DNA of 35,745 nucleotides, from assembly GCA_005798855.1 (NCBI GenBank), contig SYIF01000034.1, positions 1 to 35,745 of the forward strand, in the 5' to 3' direction. A program made the translations under genes and the position numbers. This DNA comes from Actinomycetota bacterium (GTDB lineage Bacteria > Actinomycetota > Thermoleophilia > Gaiellales > F1-60-MAGs149). The notes beneath the pieces were generated by a model, which saw only the letters and a list, made by a program, of their open reading frames with translations, had not been told where the DNA came from and made no database searches. Within the stretch, counting starts at the first letter, position 1; every line of letters starts with the position of its first letter. This document shows, piece by piece, positions 18,423-27,890 of this stretch.

Positions 18423-19364
18423 ATGACGGGGCTGTTGAGGACTGCTGGAACGCGCCGCGCCATGCTGATTCTCGGGTTTGGCACGCTGGTGATCACGCTG
18501 CAAGACCCGATTATCAAGGCGACGATGGGTACGTACCCTGTTGCCGAGGCAGTCACGATCCGCTCGGTCGTCGCACTGCCGATCTTCTTTTTCCTGCTCC
18601 ATCGCCTCGGTGGTTGGCGTGTCGCCTTCGAGGGCAACACGCGTCAGTCGATCATTCGCGCGCTGCTGTTTATGGTCGCGTACACGACGTACTTTCTTGC
18701 CTTCCCGGCGATGCCGCTGGCGAGTGTGGTCGCGTTGTACTTCACTGCTCCGCTGTTTGTGGTGTTGCTGTCTCGCCCGTATCTGGGCGAGCGGCAGAGT
18801 CTGAGCCGCTGGATCGCGGTGCTTGTTGGCTTTGCCGGCGCCGTCGTCGTCGCCCAGCCGGGTACGGGTGGAATTGGCTGGGCTGCGCTCCTGCCTGTCT
18901 CGGCTGCTGCGCTCTATGCTTTTGGTCAGCTGATGGCGCGCCGCTATGGCGAGGGTACGTCGGCGACGGTGATGTCGTTTCATCAGAACAGCGTGTACCT
19001 CGTCGGCGCGATGCTCTTCTCGTTTATTGCGATGCCGTTTGCGACTGCGCCGGGAGCGACGGGCAGCATGGCGTTTTTGTTGCGGTCGTGGGTGATGCCC
19101 GACATCAAGGATCTGATCCTGCTTGGCCTGTGTGGGCCGATTGCTGTCGGCGGGACGATCCTGCTGACGAAGGCCTATCGCGAGGCGCCGCCGGGTGCGG
19201 TGACGCCGATCGAGTACATGGCGTTGATTTGGGCCACCCTCTGGGGCTTTGCAATCTTTGCTGAGATCCCGAGCGGTGCCACGATCGTCGGAGCCGCTCT
19301 GATTATTGCCAGCGGCATCTTCGCGGTCACGCGTGGCGCGAGCGTGGCGAGGGTGGCGCAGTGA
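18423..19364 (+). CDS. EamA/DMT family transporter
   Basis: Repeated TM architecture, QDPIIKATMGTYPVAEAVTIRS, IEYMALIWATLWGFAIFAEIPS. Confidence 0.87.
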   Translation: MTGLLRTAGTRRAMLILGFGTLVITLQDPIIKATMGTYPVAEAVTIRSVVALPIFFFLLHRLGGWRVAFEGNTRQSIIRALLFMVAYTTYFLAFPAMPLASVVALYFTAPLFVVLLSRPYLGERQSLSRWIAVLVGFAGAVVVAQPGTGGIGWAALLPVSAAALYAFGQLMARRYGEGTSATVMSFHQNSVYLVGAMLFSFIAMPFATAPGATGSMAFLLRSWVMPDIKDLILLGLCGPIAVGGTILLTKAYREAPPGAVTPIEYMALIWATLWGFAIFAEIPSGATIVGAALIIASGIFAVTRGASVARVAQ

Positions 19365-19620
19365 TTGCGGCGCCCCGCGTCTTGCGTTCGACGCATGGGG
19401 CAGCGATCGCGATCGTGGTTGGTATGTCCGTCTTTTCGTTGCAAGATCCGATCATCAAGGCGCTGTCGGGTACCTATCCGGTGACAGAAGCGACTGCTTT
19501 TCGTGGTGCTTTCGCGTTGCCACTCTTTACGTGGATCGTTTGGCAGGCCGGTGGTCTACGTCTGTTGTGGACAGTACGACCTTTTGCACTGGTTGGGCGT
19601 GGCGTGCTCCAGATGTTGAC
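19361..19620 (+). pseudogene. 5' remnant of a second EamA/DMT transporter (tandem paralog)
   Basis: SVFSLQDPIIKALSGTYPVTEATAFRGAFALPLFTWIVWQAGGLRLLW parallels the upstream gene; similarity stops near 19620 and the frame continues into unrelated residues. Confidence 0.7.
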
Positions 19621-19688
19621 CCGGCCGCAATTGTCAAGACAGAGCCGCAAATCCCCCTTGTATCCGGGTGTCTCGGTACGGTGGGACT

Positions 19689-20372
19689 ATGTCGTTGCGC
19701 CTCTTCCCGAAGCCGCCTGCTGATGCGAGTCGCGAGTCCACGCTCCCTGCCGCTGCGCTCGTTCTGATCTCATTTTTTCTTTACTGGCTGTTGCCCAACC
19801 ACTTTCGCCCCGTACCTGCACTGCTGATGATTGTGCTTGTCGTGATTCTCGTGACGCTGCTTATCGTCTTTGTTCCCAGCCGCCACTCCGACGTGGCGCA
19901 TTGGCAGCGAAGCCTCGTGATGATCGTGATTGCTGCGATCACGCTCTCGAATGCCTACAACTTGGTGCGTCTGATTGACACGCTGCTGTCGAAGAACCAG
20001 CCGTTGACGGGTCGCGAGCTGATCCTCTCGGTCGCCGTTATCTGGCTGACGAACGTCGTGGTCTTTGGCCTCTGGTACTGGGAACTCGATCGGGGTGGGC
20101 CAGGCAGTCGCGCAGCCGCACGCGACGATGCCGCGCGTATACGCTTTCCCGATTTTCAGTTCCCACAGATGGAGAACCCCCAGCTCGCTCCACCCGAGTG
20201 GCATCCACGCCTGCTCGACTACATCTACTTCTCGTTCTCGAACGGCACGGCCTTCTCGGCGACCGATGTGATGCCACTGTCGCACTGGGCGAAGGCGCTG
20301 ATGATGGTGCAGGCCGGTTCGTCACTCTTGCTCGTCGTGTTGGTGACGGCGCGGGCCGTTAACGTGCTCTGA
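19689..20372 (+). CDS. DUF1345-like membrane protein
   Basis: Multiple TM segments and DYIYFSFSNGTAFSATDVMPLSHWAKALMMVQAGSSLLLVVLVTARAVNVL. Confidence 0.75.
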   Translation: MSLRLFPKPPADASRESTLPAAALVLISFFLYWLLPNHFRPVPALLMIVLVVILVTLLIVFVPSRHSDVAHWQRSLVMIVIAAITLSNAYNLVRLIDTLLSKNQPLTGRELILSVAVIWLTNVVVFGLWYWELDRGGPGSRAAARDDAARIRFPDFQFPQMENPQLAPPEWHPRLLDYIYFSFSNGTAFSATDVMPLSHWAKALMMVQAGSSLLLVVLVTARAVNVL

Positions 20373-20389
20373 CAGGCAGCGCGCGTGCC

Positions 20390-21481
20390 TCAGCCACCGC
20401 CGTTGCGACGCACGATCTCGGAGGCCAGCCACTTCGTGTAGATCCGGGCACCGTCGCCCATCAGGTGCATCTTGTCTTGAAAGAGTGCCGGGTCGTCAAT
20501 CTGATCGAGCACCTCGGGCGGCGGATAGAGCATTGGCACACCGAAACGGTGTTCGAACGCCGTGACCATCTCCGGGGATGCACCAGCCAGCGGGTAGCCG
20601 GGCATGACGACGACGTAGACCGGTACACCACGCTTCTTGCCGAGCCGGATCACCATTTTGAGGAAGTGGTTCTGGCGGTCCTGATCGATCTCGTCGAACG
20701 AGTAGACGACCGGTGGCACGTCACGCCAGGTGCGGTTCGGGCCGAATTCGCGGTCGTAGCGGCGCACCATAGCCGCCATCTGCCATTTCTGATCACGGCG
20801 TTGCCGCTGCCCAGCGATGCATGTCTGCATGTGCGGCGCCGCACGCTCGGCGACGGGCACCGTGCGATTGTCGTCCGCGGTGCCGTCGAGCGCGGCCTCG
20901 ATGCCCATGTCAAGGCGGTTCTGCATCTGCCAGAGCAGGTCGCGGAGACGACTGTAAACCGGTTCTCGCGGTTTCGACCGCCAGTCGTCGCCGAGGAGTG
21001 CGAGCGGCATGTTGTCGAGGATCGGGTTGTACTGGTAGTAGCGCGGCTCGATCACCCAGCCCCCAGGGACACGCCGGCCGATCTCTGTCACCAGTGTGTA
21101 CTCGACGATGATCGGTCCGGCAACACCGCGCTCCGCGTCAAGCGTTGTCAGTAGCTGGTAGAGCTCACCCGGTCCGCGTCCCCCGCGCGCGATATTGACG
21201 ACAGCATCGTGCTCGGGATCGAGGCCGAGGCCGACTGTCAGCGCCTCGCCGAGGATGCCACGTTGCACGCGCGAGGTGCCGAGCACAACAGCGTCGACCG
21301 GGCCGCTCGTCTTGTAGATCACGTCGTAGTGACAGTTGAGCCGAGCAAAGCGCACGCTCGGCTGGTCGGCCCAGACGTAGAGTGCGCAGATGCTGAGGAT
21401 GGAGGCCACTGCGAGCACCGCGAAGACGATCCGCAGGACGCGGGTGCCGCGGTTGGACCGTCTTTCAGCGCGGCTGGTCAC
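20390..21481 (-). CDS. Membrane-anchored SGNH-like protein linked to MBOAT
   Basis: N-terminal TM, VVLGTSRVQRGI (GxSR block) and C-terminal QDKMHLMGDGARIYTKWLA (DxxH block). Confidence 0.65.
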   Translation of the reverse strand: MTSRAERRSNRGTRVLRIVFAVLAVASILSICALYVWADQPSVRFARLNCHYDVIYKTSGPVDAVVLGTSRVQRGILGEALTVGLGLDPEHDAVVNIARGGRGPGELYQLLTTLDAERGVAGPIIVEYTLVTEIGRRVPGGWVIEPRYYQYNPILDNMPLALLGDDWRSKPREPVYSRLRDLLWQMQNRLDMGIEAALDGTADDNRTVPVAERAAPHMQTCIAGQRQRRDQKWQMAAMVRRYDREFGPNRTWRDVPPVVYSFDEIDQDRQNHFLKMVIRLGKKRGVPVYVVVMPGYPLAGASPEMVTAFEHRFGVPMLYPPPEVLDQIDDPALFQDKMHLMGDGARIYTKWLASEIVRRNGGG

Positions 21482-21557
21482 GTCTGCTCCTCACGCGCTC
21501 ACTTTATGCCGCATTGGATCTGGTCGATGTGGAGCGCGAGCCGAGTTACACAACGGT

Positions 21558-21743
21558 TTAAAACCCTGCGTAGATCGGTGTTGTTGACTGGAGTGGATAT
21601 GCGAGCATCAGCGCAATCCACGCGATCACGCCGATCGCAATCTCGATCCAGAGAGCGTTTCGCTCAACGATCGCGCGGGCGTGGGCGTATGTGCTGAGCT
21701 CAGCGGGCGCGTCCGTGTGCGCCCGGTCGGGATCAGTGTCCAA
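21558..21743 (-). CDS. 61-aa single-TM protein between the MBOAT and SGNH-like genes
   Basis: MDTDPDRAHTDAPAELSTYAHARAIVERNALWIEIAIGVIAWIALMLAYPLQSTTPIYAGF; overlaps the MBOAT 3' end by 11 bp. Confidence 0.65.
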   Translation of the reverse strand: MDTDPDRAHTDAPAELSTYAHARAIVERNALWIEIAIGVIAWIALMLAYPLQSTTPIYAGF

Positions 21744-22932
21744 TGAAGGCCTCCAGGTAGTCGATGGTTCGTCCGAGCGACGACATATTTGCGATCGCGG
21801 ACAAGAAACTTACGAAAGCGAGCGTTATGAGGACACCGCCGGCGTATTGGATCGGCTTCGGCAGGAGGGCCGGTTTGCCCGCTTGCCGTGTGCGCCACCA
21901 GAGTGTGGCTCCGAGTGCCGAACCGTGTGCGAAGCCCCAGAACAGGTAACCGAGGCTGACCTCGTGCCACATACCGATCAGGGTGAAGGTGGCGATCAGC
22001 GAGACCACGGGCCGGCCGGTTCGCCGCAGCATCGGCTTGAACATGTAGCGCGTGATGAACGCCGCCAACGAGAGGTGCCAGCGCTGCCAGAAGTTCTGGA
22101 TCGAGCGACTCACCAGCGGGTAGTGGAAGTTCTCGCTGAGGCGCAGGTTGAAGAGCATCCCAGCGCCGATCGCGATGTCGGTGAAGCCGGAGAAGTTGAG
22201 GTAGAGGTTCAGAAACGTGAGCGCGGTGTAAAGGGTCGCGCCCTGCGGACTGTTGAAGGCGTGTGTCTCGAGATATTCGAGTGTTGGGATGCCGAAATGT
22301 CCTGGGATCGTTGTAGTGACCCATGTTGTGATGAGAAATACCTTTGCGCCACCGATGCCGATGCGGGTGAGGCCGAGAAACCATCGGCGCAGGTCTGGGT
22401 CACGCGAGAGGGCTTCGCGGTTGTAGCGCTGTGACGAGTCGATCGGTCCGATCGGGAACGCTGGGAAGAACAGCGTCGTTGTAAGAAGGTCGCGGAAGGG
22501 GAGGGCGCCGACGCGCATCCCTTCTTTGATCGACGCGTAGAGTTTGAACGAGTAGAACGAGAGTCCGAGCGTGGCGAGGTTGGTCATCATCGGACTCGTC
22601 AGCGACCCGTTCGGGAATGGGAGTATGTCTCCCCAGTTCCTACCCAAGGCGACTTCGGTGATCGCGTTGATGACGACCGGAGTCATCACGAGCCAGGGGA
22701 TCCAGCCGCGCCGCGGATGGCGTCGGGCGATTGCGTACAGGCCCCATGCGAGTAGCGAGACGAGGATCACGATCGCAAGCGTCCGTGGATTGAATGTGTA
22801 GATGATGACCGCTGAGGCGAGAAGGATCAGTGCGCGTCGCACCTCGATCCAACGTCCCCGCCCAGGTAGCGCTCCGTACGCGAAGCTGAGGACAATGGCG
22901 GAGACAAAAAGGATCTGAAAATTCGCGAGCAT
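21733..22932 (-). CDS. MBOAT family O-acyltransferase (AlgI/DltB-like)
   Basis: YNFSGFTDIAIG-like LNLYLNFSGFTDIAIGAGMLF, SIQNFWQRWHLSLAAFITRYMF, LIGMWHEVSLGYLFWGFAHG. Confidence 0.9.
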   Translation of the reverse strand: MLANFQILFVSAIVLSFAYGALPGRGRWIEVRRALILLASAVIIYTFNPRTLAIVILVSLLAWGLYAIARRHPRRGWIPWLVMTPVVINAITEVALGRNWGDILPFPNGSLTSPMMTNLATLGLSFYSFKLYASIKEGMRVGALPFRDLLTTTLFFPAFPIGPIDSSQRYNREALSRDPDLRRWFLGLTRIGIGGAKVFLITTWVTTTIPGHFGIPTLEYLETHAFNSPQGATLYTALTFLNLYLNFSGFTDIAIGAGMLFNLRLSENFHYPLVSRSIQNFWQRWHLSLAAFITRYMFKPMLRRTGRPVVSLIATFTLIGMWHEVSLGYLFWGFAHGSALGATLWWRTRQAGKPALLPKPIQYAGGVLITLAFVSFLSAIANMSSLGRTIDYLEAFIGH

Positions 22933-23169
22933 CGTTAGGTGCCTGCGGTCTGGCTCGAACCGACCTTCATGGCCTCCACTCTAGCGACCGAGCCACGGGC
23001 GGCCTCGAGGGGTGGTGAGCACTTCAAATGCACGAAATGATCGTGCGGTGCAATTCGCGCCCCCCGGGTCAGGTCGGCACGGAGAAGCGCCGCCGGCTAG
23101 AGCGGCCGCGTGTCGCGAACGCCACCGGGAACCCTGTGGCCCCGACGGGGCCCGGACGCCCGATCGGCG

Positions 23170-25332
23170 TCAGTACTCCTGCCGCGCCGCGAGCCGCGCG
23201 AAGTGCCCACCGCTCGCCAGCAGGTCAGCCGGCGCGCCTTCCTCCACGATCTGGCCGCCCGACACGACGAGGATGCGGTCTGCGCGCTCCACCGTGGTGA
23301 GCCGGTGCGCGATCGCGACACGGGTGACCGACTGACCCAGGATCGAGCGCATGACGATGGCCTGGGTCATGTTGTCGAGGGCACTGGTGGCTTCGTCGAG
23401 CAGGATCACACGGGGGTCGCTGGCGAGGGCCCGCGCGATCATGAGCCGCTGGCGCTGCCCGCCGGAGATCGCACCACCCCGGTCGCCGATCGGTACATCG
23501 AGACCGCGTGCGCGCACCTCGGGCTCGAGCCCGGACTCGGCGATGACCTGCCACAGGCGCTCGTCGTCGATCTGGAGCGGACCGCAGATGCACTCTCGGT
23601 ATGTCGTCCCAAACGGCATGGAGGTCTGCAGCACCGTTCCCATCTGCCGGCGAACGGCCGCGACATCGAGGTCGGCGAGGTCCTGTCCGTCGAAGGAGAC
23701 GACCCCGCTCCATGGTGTCTCGAAGCCGAGGATGAGGCGCATCACCGTCGACTTCCCTGATCCCGACGGACCCACAACGGCGACGAATTCCCCCGGCTCG
23801 ATCGTGATGTCGACGCCGTCGAGCAGCGGAGGCTGGTCAGGGTCGTAGCCGAAGACGATGTCGGTGAGCTGGATGCGACCCTGCAGCGGACCTGGCGCAC
23901 GCGTGGGACCCGGCCGCTCGACCGCGGTGGACGTAATGGGCACCACACGCTCCAGCACGGGTCCCAACTCGGCGACCGTATTCAGATTCTGGGCGAACAG
24001 GCCCATGGCGATGGTGAGTTGCGCAACCGCGACGTACGCTCCCATGAAAGCCGACGCGGTGAACGAGCCCTGCCCGGCAACCACCGTAAGAACGAGAATC
24101 ACGTTCATGAAGATCGGCCCGGCAATGAGAACCGGCTCCGACCTTTTGACCCCGACGAGGCGGCGCTCCAATGTGGTCAGCTGGTTCGCAAAGTGCCGGG
24201 CCCATCGAGCCATCGCCCGGGACTCCGCGCCGCTCACGCGAATGGGGACGATCGCGCCGATCATGGCGACGAAACTGCTCTCACTCGCGCTTCGATCCTC
24301 GAGGTACTGCACAAGGTGACCACGTGCACGCGTCTGCAAGAACGAGACAAGCGCCACAGCGATCAAGATGATGAGGCACATCGCAATGCCGAGTACCACG
24401 TCGATCGCGAGCAGGTACCCCAGATTGACGAAGCCGAAGACCGACGTGAGCACCAATGCGAGCACCCCGTCATCGACGGTTTCCCTGGCAGTCTCGACCG
24501 CCAGAGAACGGTTGAGGATCTCGCCGGACTGCATGCGCCTGAGAAACGGAACGGGTAGACGCAGGAGATGCGCCATGATGCCCGGGGCCAGACGTTCATC
24601 GCTCGATTGGCGCAGCCTGATCAGCATCAGATTGCGGGCGACGATGAGCATGGCGCCCCCCCCCGCGCTGCCGAGAGCGAAGGCAACCAGGATGCCGGCC
24701 GCCAGGCCGGAGTTTCCCGAGGGAACGGCGACCCCGAACAGCCCCGACGTGGCAACCGGCAGGAGCAGGCCGATGGTGCCTCCGAGCAGCGAAAGCAGGA
24801 GCACCGTTCTCACCTGGGTCAGCCGCCCGCGCACTGACCACCAGATGAGTGCTCGCCACGATGCCCCGGGCGGCAGCGAACCGGTCACGACGACGGTTTC
24901 CGCAGCATCGTCGGCACCGGGGAAACGCGTGCGTGTGCGGTTGCCACCGGCTACGGCGTCGGCACCCGATCCACTCGGCAAGATCGCCGCTGCCGTCTCA
25001 CCCGCTGTGGTCACCGCCGGTCTTGGCAACGAGTCCCACCAGCGTGCTCCTCGCGGTGGAGGCGCGACCAGCAGACCCGAGGCCGCAGCGATGGCATCCA
25101 TGGGCGGGAGTTGGCGCTCGACGCGAGGATCAGGTGCGCGCACCTCGCCGTCGATGGTGGACAGGGCCACGGAGTAGGCATCGAGCAGAGGTGAAGAGAA
25201 GCGCGGTGCACGCGCCAGATACCCGTCAGGAGTCGCTGCGGCAACCACCGTGTCGACGGCCTCGTCCCACGACGTATCGGGTGTTCGACGGTCTGGAGTT
25301 TTGCGTTCCTCAGCCATGGACCAACTCCGCAA
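23170..25332 (-). CDS. NHLP/NHLM-type leader-peptide export ABC transporter (TM + ATPase)
   Basis: Six-TM ABC core; GPSGSGKSTVMRLILGF Walker A, GGQRQRLMIARALASDPRVILLDEATSALDN; ~300-aa N-terminal extension typical of the NHLM ATP-binding subunit. Confidence 0.8.
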   Translation of the reverse strand: MRSWSMAEERKTPDRRTPDTSWDEAVDTVVAAATPDGYLARAPRFSSPLLDAYSVALSTIDGEVRAPDPRVERQLPPMDAIAAASGLLVAPPPRGARWWDSLPRPAVTTAGETAAAILPSGSGADAVAGGNRTRTRFPGADDAAETVVVTGSLPPGASWRALIWWSVRGRLTQVRTVLLLSLLGGTIGLLLPVATSGLFGVAVPSGNSGLAAGILVAFALGSAGGGAMLIVARNLMLIRLRQSSDERLAPGIMAHLLRLPVPFLRRMQSGEILNRSLAVETARETVDDGVLALVLTSVFGFVNLGYLLAIDVVLGIAMCLIILIAVALVSFLQTRARGHLVQYLEDRSASESSFVAMIGAIVPIRVSGAESRAMARWARHFANQLTTLERRLVGVKRSEPVLIAGPIFMNVILVLTVVAGQGSFTASAFMGAYVAVAQLTIAMGLFAQNLNTVAELGPVLERVVPITSTAVERPGPTRAPGPLQGRIQLTDIVFGYDPDQPPLLDGVDITIEPGEFVAVVGPSGSGKSTVMRLILGFETPWSGVVSFDGQDLADLDVAAVRRQMGTVLQTSMPFGTTYRECICGPLQIDDERLWQVIAESGLEPEVRARGLDVPIGDRGGAISGGQRQRLMIARALASDPRVILLDEATSALDNMTQAIVMRSILGQSVTRVAIAHRLTTVERADRILVVSGGQIVEEGAPADLLASGGHFARLAARQEY

Positions 25333-25755
25333 AGAGGCCCTCGGTCACGAGTTGCGTGAAGGTGCCGCGCTGGACGATGCGTCCTGCATCGACCACGACA
25401 ATCTCGTCGGCGTCGCGAATGGTGCTCAGGCGGTGCGCTACGAGGATGGTGGTCACGCCGCGAGTGCGAAGCCGTGCCTCCACCTCAGCCTCGACGACGG
25501 GATCGAGTGCACTCGTCGCCTCGTCTAGCACGATGATCCGCGGATCACCCGCCAGGGCGCGTGCGATCGACAGACGCTGCAGCTCGCCCCCGCTGAAGCC
25601 GCCATCGGCCGAAGTGACGTGATGAAAGAACGCTCCTGGTCGGCTGAGGATCGTGCCTTCGATACAGGCATCGCGCGCAGCTCGCTCCACTGCATCATCG
25701 GTGATGCCCTCATCCCACAACGTGAGATTCTCACGGATCGTGGAGTTGCCCCGTC
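25310..25755 (-). pseudogene. Truncated ABC transporter ATPase domain (C-terminal remnant, probably the partner NHLP transporter)
   Basis: NSTIRENLTLWDEG...GGELQRLSIARALAGDPRIIVLDEATSALDPVVEAEVEARL...VAHRLSTIRDADEIVVVDAGRIVQ. No Walker A or TM region; similarity ends near 25755. Confidence 0.8.
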
Positions 25756-25912
25756 TTTGTGGACACGGGTTGTTGGTGGTTTGATCATGCTGGCCCGGCC
25801 TCGGCGCCGAGCCGCTAGCGCCGCCGCCTGTGGAGCAATCCGTGGAGCAATCCGGGCAACGAGAGGCGACCTATGACGACCAGCGCCGCGCGGGACGCTA
25901 GGATTCAAGCGA

Positions 25913-25956
25913 GGCGGGGTGCCGGAGTGGCCTATCGGATCGGTCTTGAAAACCGC
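25913..25956 (+). pseudogene. Orphan 5' half of tRNA-Ser(UGA), left island junction (attL)
   Basis: GGCGGGGTGCCGGAGTGGCCTATCGGATCGGTCTTGAAAACCGC, then non-tRNA sequence; TAGGAT -10-like box at 25899. Confidence 0.88.
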
Positions 25957-25990
25957 TGACGCACCGCATATATAAGCCATTTAGAGGGGA

Positions 25991-26017
25991 TGCGGTCCGA
26001 TTCGCGGTCCGTTTCGC
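25991..26017 (+). repeat. Left arm-type repeat
   Basis: TGCGGTCCGATTCGCGGTCCGTTTCGC: two 12-bp units, 25/27 identical to 35616-35642. Confidence 0.85.
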
Positions 26018-26090
26018 TACGATTCGGAGGCAAAAAGAAGCCGGAGCGCGGCTGACACCGCCTCCGGCGCGACCGAGAAATAGAGACTCG

Positions 26091-27326
26091 ATGGCACCGA
26101 ATCTTACCGGCATCACGATCCGCCACTCGCGGGACTGCGCGACGGCGAAGGGGCGGAAGCGCTGCGACTGCTCGCCGACGTACCGCGTCCGCATCGAGCA
26201 CAACGGACGCCGCACGTCGGAGACGTTCCCGAGCGTCGCCGCGGCGATTGCCTACCGTGACGAGTCCAAGCGGCGCGCCCGGCGCGGCCTCGACCCGGCG
26301 CCGTCTCGGACGGTTGGCGATGCCCTCGACGACCTCGTGGCCAACCTGGAGTCGGGACGCGCGGTGAATCGCAGCGGCGACCCGTTCAAGCCGAGCGTCG
26401 TCCACGGGTACGTGCAGGCCATCGAGACGAACCTCCGCCCCGCCCTCAGTGGTCGTCTCGTCAAGACGCCCGTCGCCTCGCTGACCCGCAAGGAGATCCA
26501 AGCGCTCGTGGACGAGTTCAAGACGGCTACCCCGCGGCGGCGCGGCGGCCGCGCATTGTCGCCGTCTTCGATTCGGAACCGGCTCATGCCGCTACGGGTC
26601 GCCATTCGCGAGGAGCTGGCGAATCTCTCGATCGACCACGATCCGTTCGCTGGCGTCCGGTTGCCGACCGTCCGTGGTACTCGGGACCGCGTGGCGGCCG
26701 ATCACGAGGCAGCCCGCCTCCTCGCCGTCCTCGACGACCCGGAGCGCGCCTACTTCGCCGTCGCGATGTATGCCGGTCTCCGCCGCAGCGAGGTCAGCGC
26801 GCTGCGATGGGAAGACGTGGACCTTGATGCGCGCCGCGTCCACGTCCGCTCCGCCTACTGCCATCGGACGCACCAGATCACGTTCCCCAAGTCCGCCGCT
26901 GCCGTGCGCTCGGTGCCGACCACCGAAACGCTAGTGGCGATCCTCGACGTGTACCGCGCCCGGCTCGCCGCTGACGAGGGCGCCGAGCGGATCGCGCCGA
27001 CCGAGTACGTCTTCGCCGCCGCGCCCGGCTTGCCACTCGGCGGGGACGCCGTTTCCAAGCGCGCCCGCAAGGTGTGGGCGGCGCGCGACCTGACCCCGAT
27101 CACCCTGCAAGAGTGCCGCCACACATTCGCGAGCCTCACCGCCGCGTCCGGCACCGGGCTGGAAGACCTGTCCGAGTGGATGGGGCACACGAGCCTGAAC
27201 CTCACGTGGAAGACCTACCGGCACCTGTACCCCGAGGCCGCGGAGGCGACCCGCCTCCGGCTGGACGCCTACCTTGCGCCGTCGACAATCGAACTGCGCG
27301 GACTGACTCGCACGATCGAGGACTAG
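26091..27326 (+). CDS. Tyrosine recombinase / phage integrase
   Basis: MYAGLRRSEVSALRWEDVDL, LQECRHTFASLTAASG, LSEWMGHTSLNLTWKTYRHLYP. Confidence 0.93.
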   Translation: MAPNLTGITIRHSRDCATAKGRKRCDCSPTYRVRIEHNGRRTSETFPSVAAAIAYRDESKRRARRGLDPAPSRTVGDALDDLVANLESGRAVNRSGDPFKPSVVHGYVQAIETNLRPALSGRLVKTPVASLTRKEIQALVDEFKTATPRRRGGRALSPSSIRNRLMPLRVAIREELANLSIDHDPFAGVRLPTVRGTRDRVAADHEAARLLAVLDDPERAYFAVAMYAGLRRSEVSALRWEDVDLDARRVHVRSAYCHRTHQITFPKSAAAVRSVPTTETLVAILDVYRARLAADEGAERIAPTEYVFAAAPGLPLGGDAVSKRARKVWAARDLTPITLQECRHTFASLTAASGTGLEDLSEWMGHTSLNLTWKTYRHLYPEAAEATRLRLDAYLAPSTIELRGLTRTIED

Positions 27327-27360
27327 CCTCACCGGACCGCAATCGCACCGCTGTCGCCGG

Positions 27361-27783
27361 GCGCTGCTCGGCAACCTCGTCGGTATCAACACCGCGATGT
27401 ATAGCGATAGTTCGGGTCAGCGCATGGAAGGCGTCAACTACGCCGTTAGTGCCCAGCGGATCAACGAACTCATTGATGGACTGACTTCAGGAAAGGCTGT
27501 AGGCGAGTTCGGCATGGACTTGTCCCCGGCCTGGGAGAAGGGTACGGATCCGACTGTCGATCCACCTGCGGCTCTCGAGATCCTCGGAGTAGCTTCCGGG
27601 AGCGCCGCCGCTACTGCCGGCATCGAGACAGGCGACTACGTCGTGGGTGTTGACAACGTTGACGTCACCGACCTCGTCGCATACTGCGCTCTCGTCGGCG
27701 ACCGGCAACAACACACGATCAGTACGTACGACGCTGACGTGGAAACGTCACGTGATGACTCGTTGTCGCCCGCTGTTTGGTGA
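27361..27783 (+). pseudogene. C-terminal remnant of an HtrA/DegP-like serine protease (post-active-site segment + PDZ)
   Basis: ALLGNLVGINTAMYSDSSGQRMEGVNYAVSAQRINELIDGL then PDZ-like LGVASGSAAATAGIETGDYVVGVDNVDVTDLVAYCALV. No protease domain upstream. Confidence 0.75.
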
Positions 27784-27890
27784 GCGTACTGCTCATCTAG
27801 GCCCACACGGCATTCAGATGAGGACTGACTCAGCGTAGGCAGAGGGCAACTGCTACCCGAGAAATTCCGCAACGAGTTTTGGGATCCCGG

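Noticed and set aside
23139-23153. GGCCCCGacGGGGCC-type hairpin downstream of the NHLP transporter as a strong terminator
   Set aside because: Short stem, no U-tract; kept only as a weak possibility.
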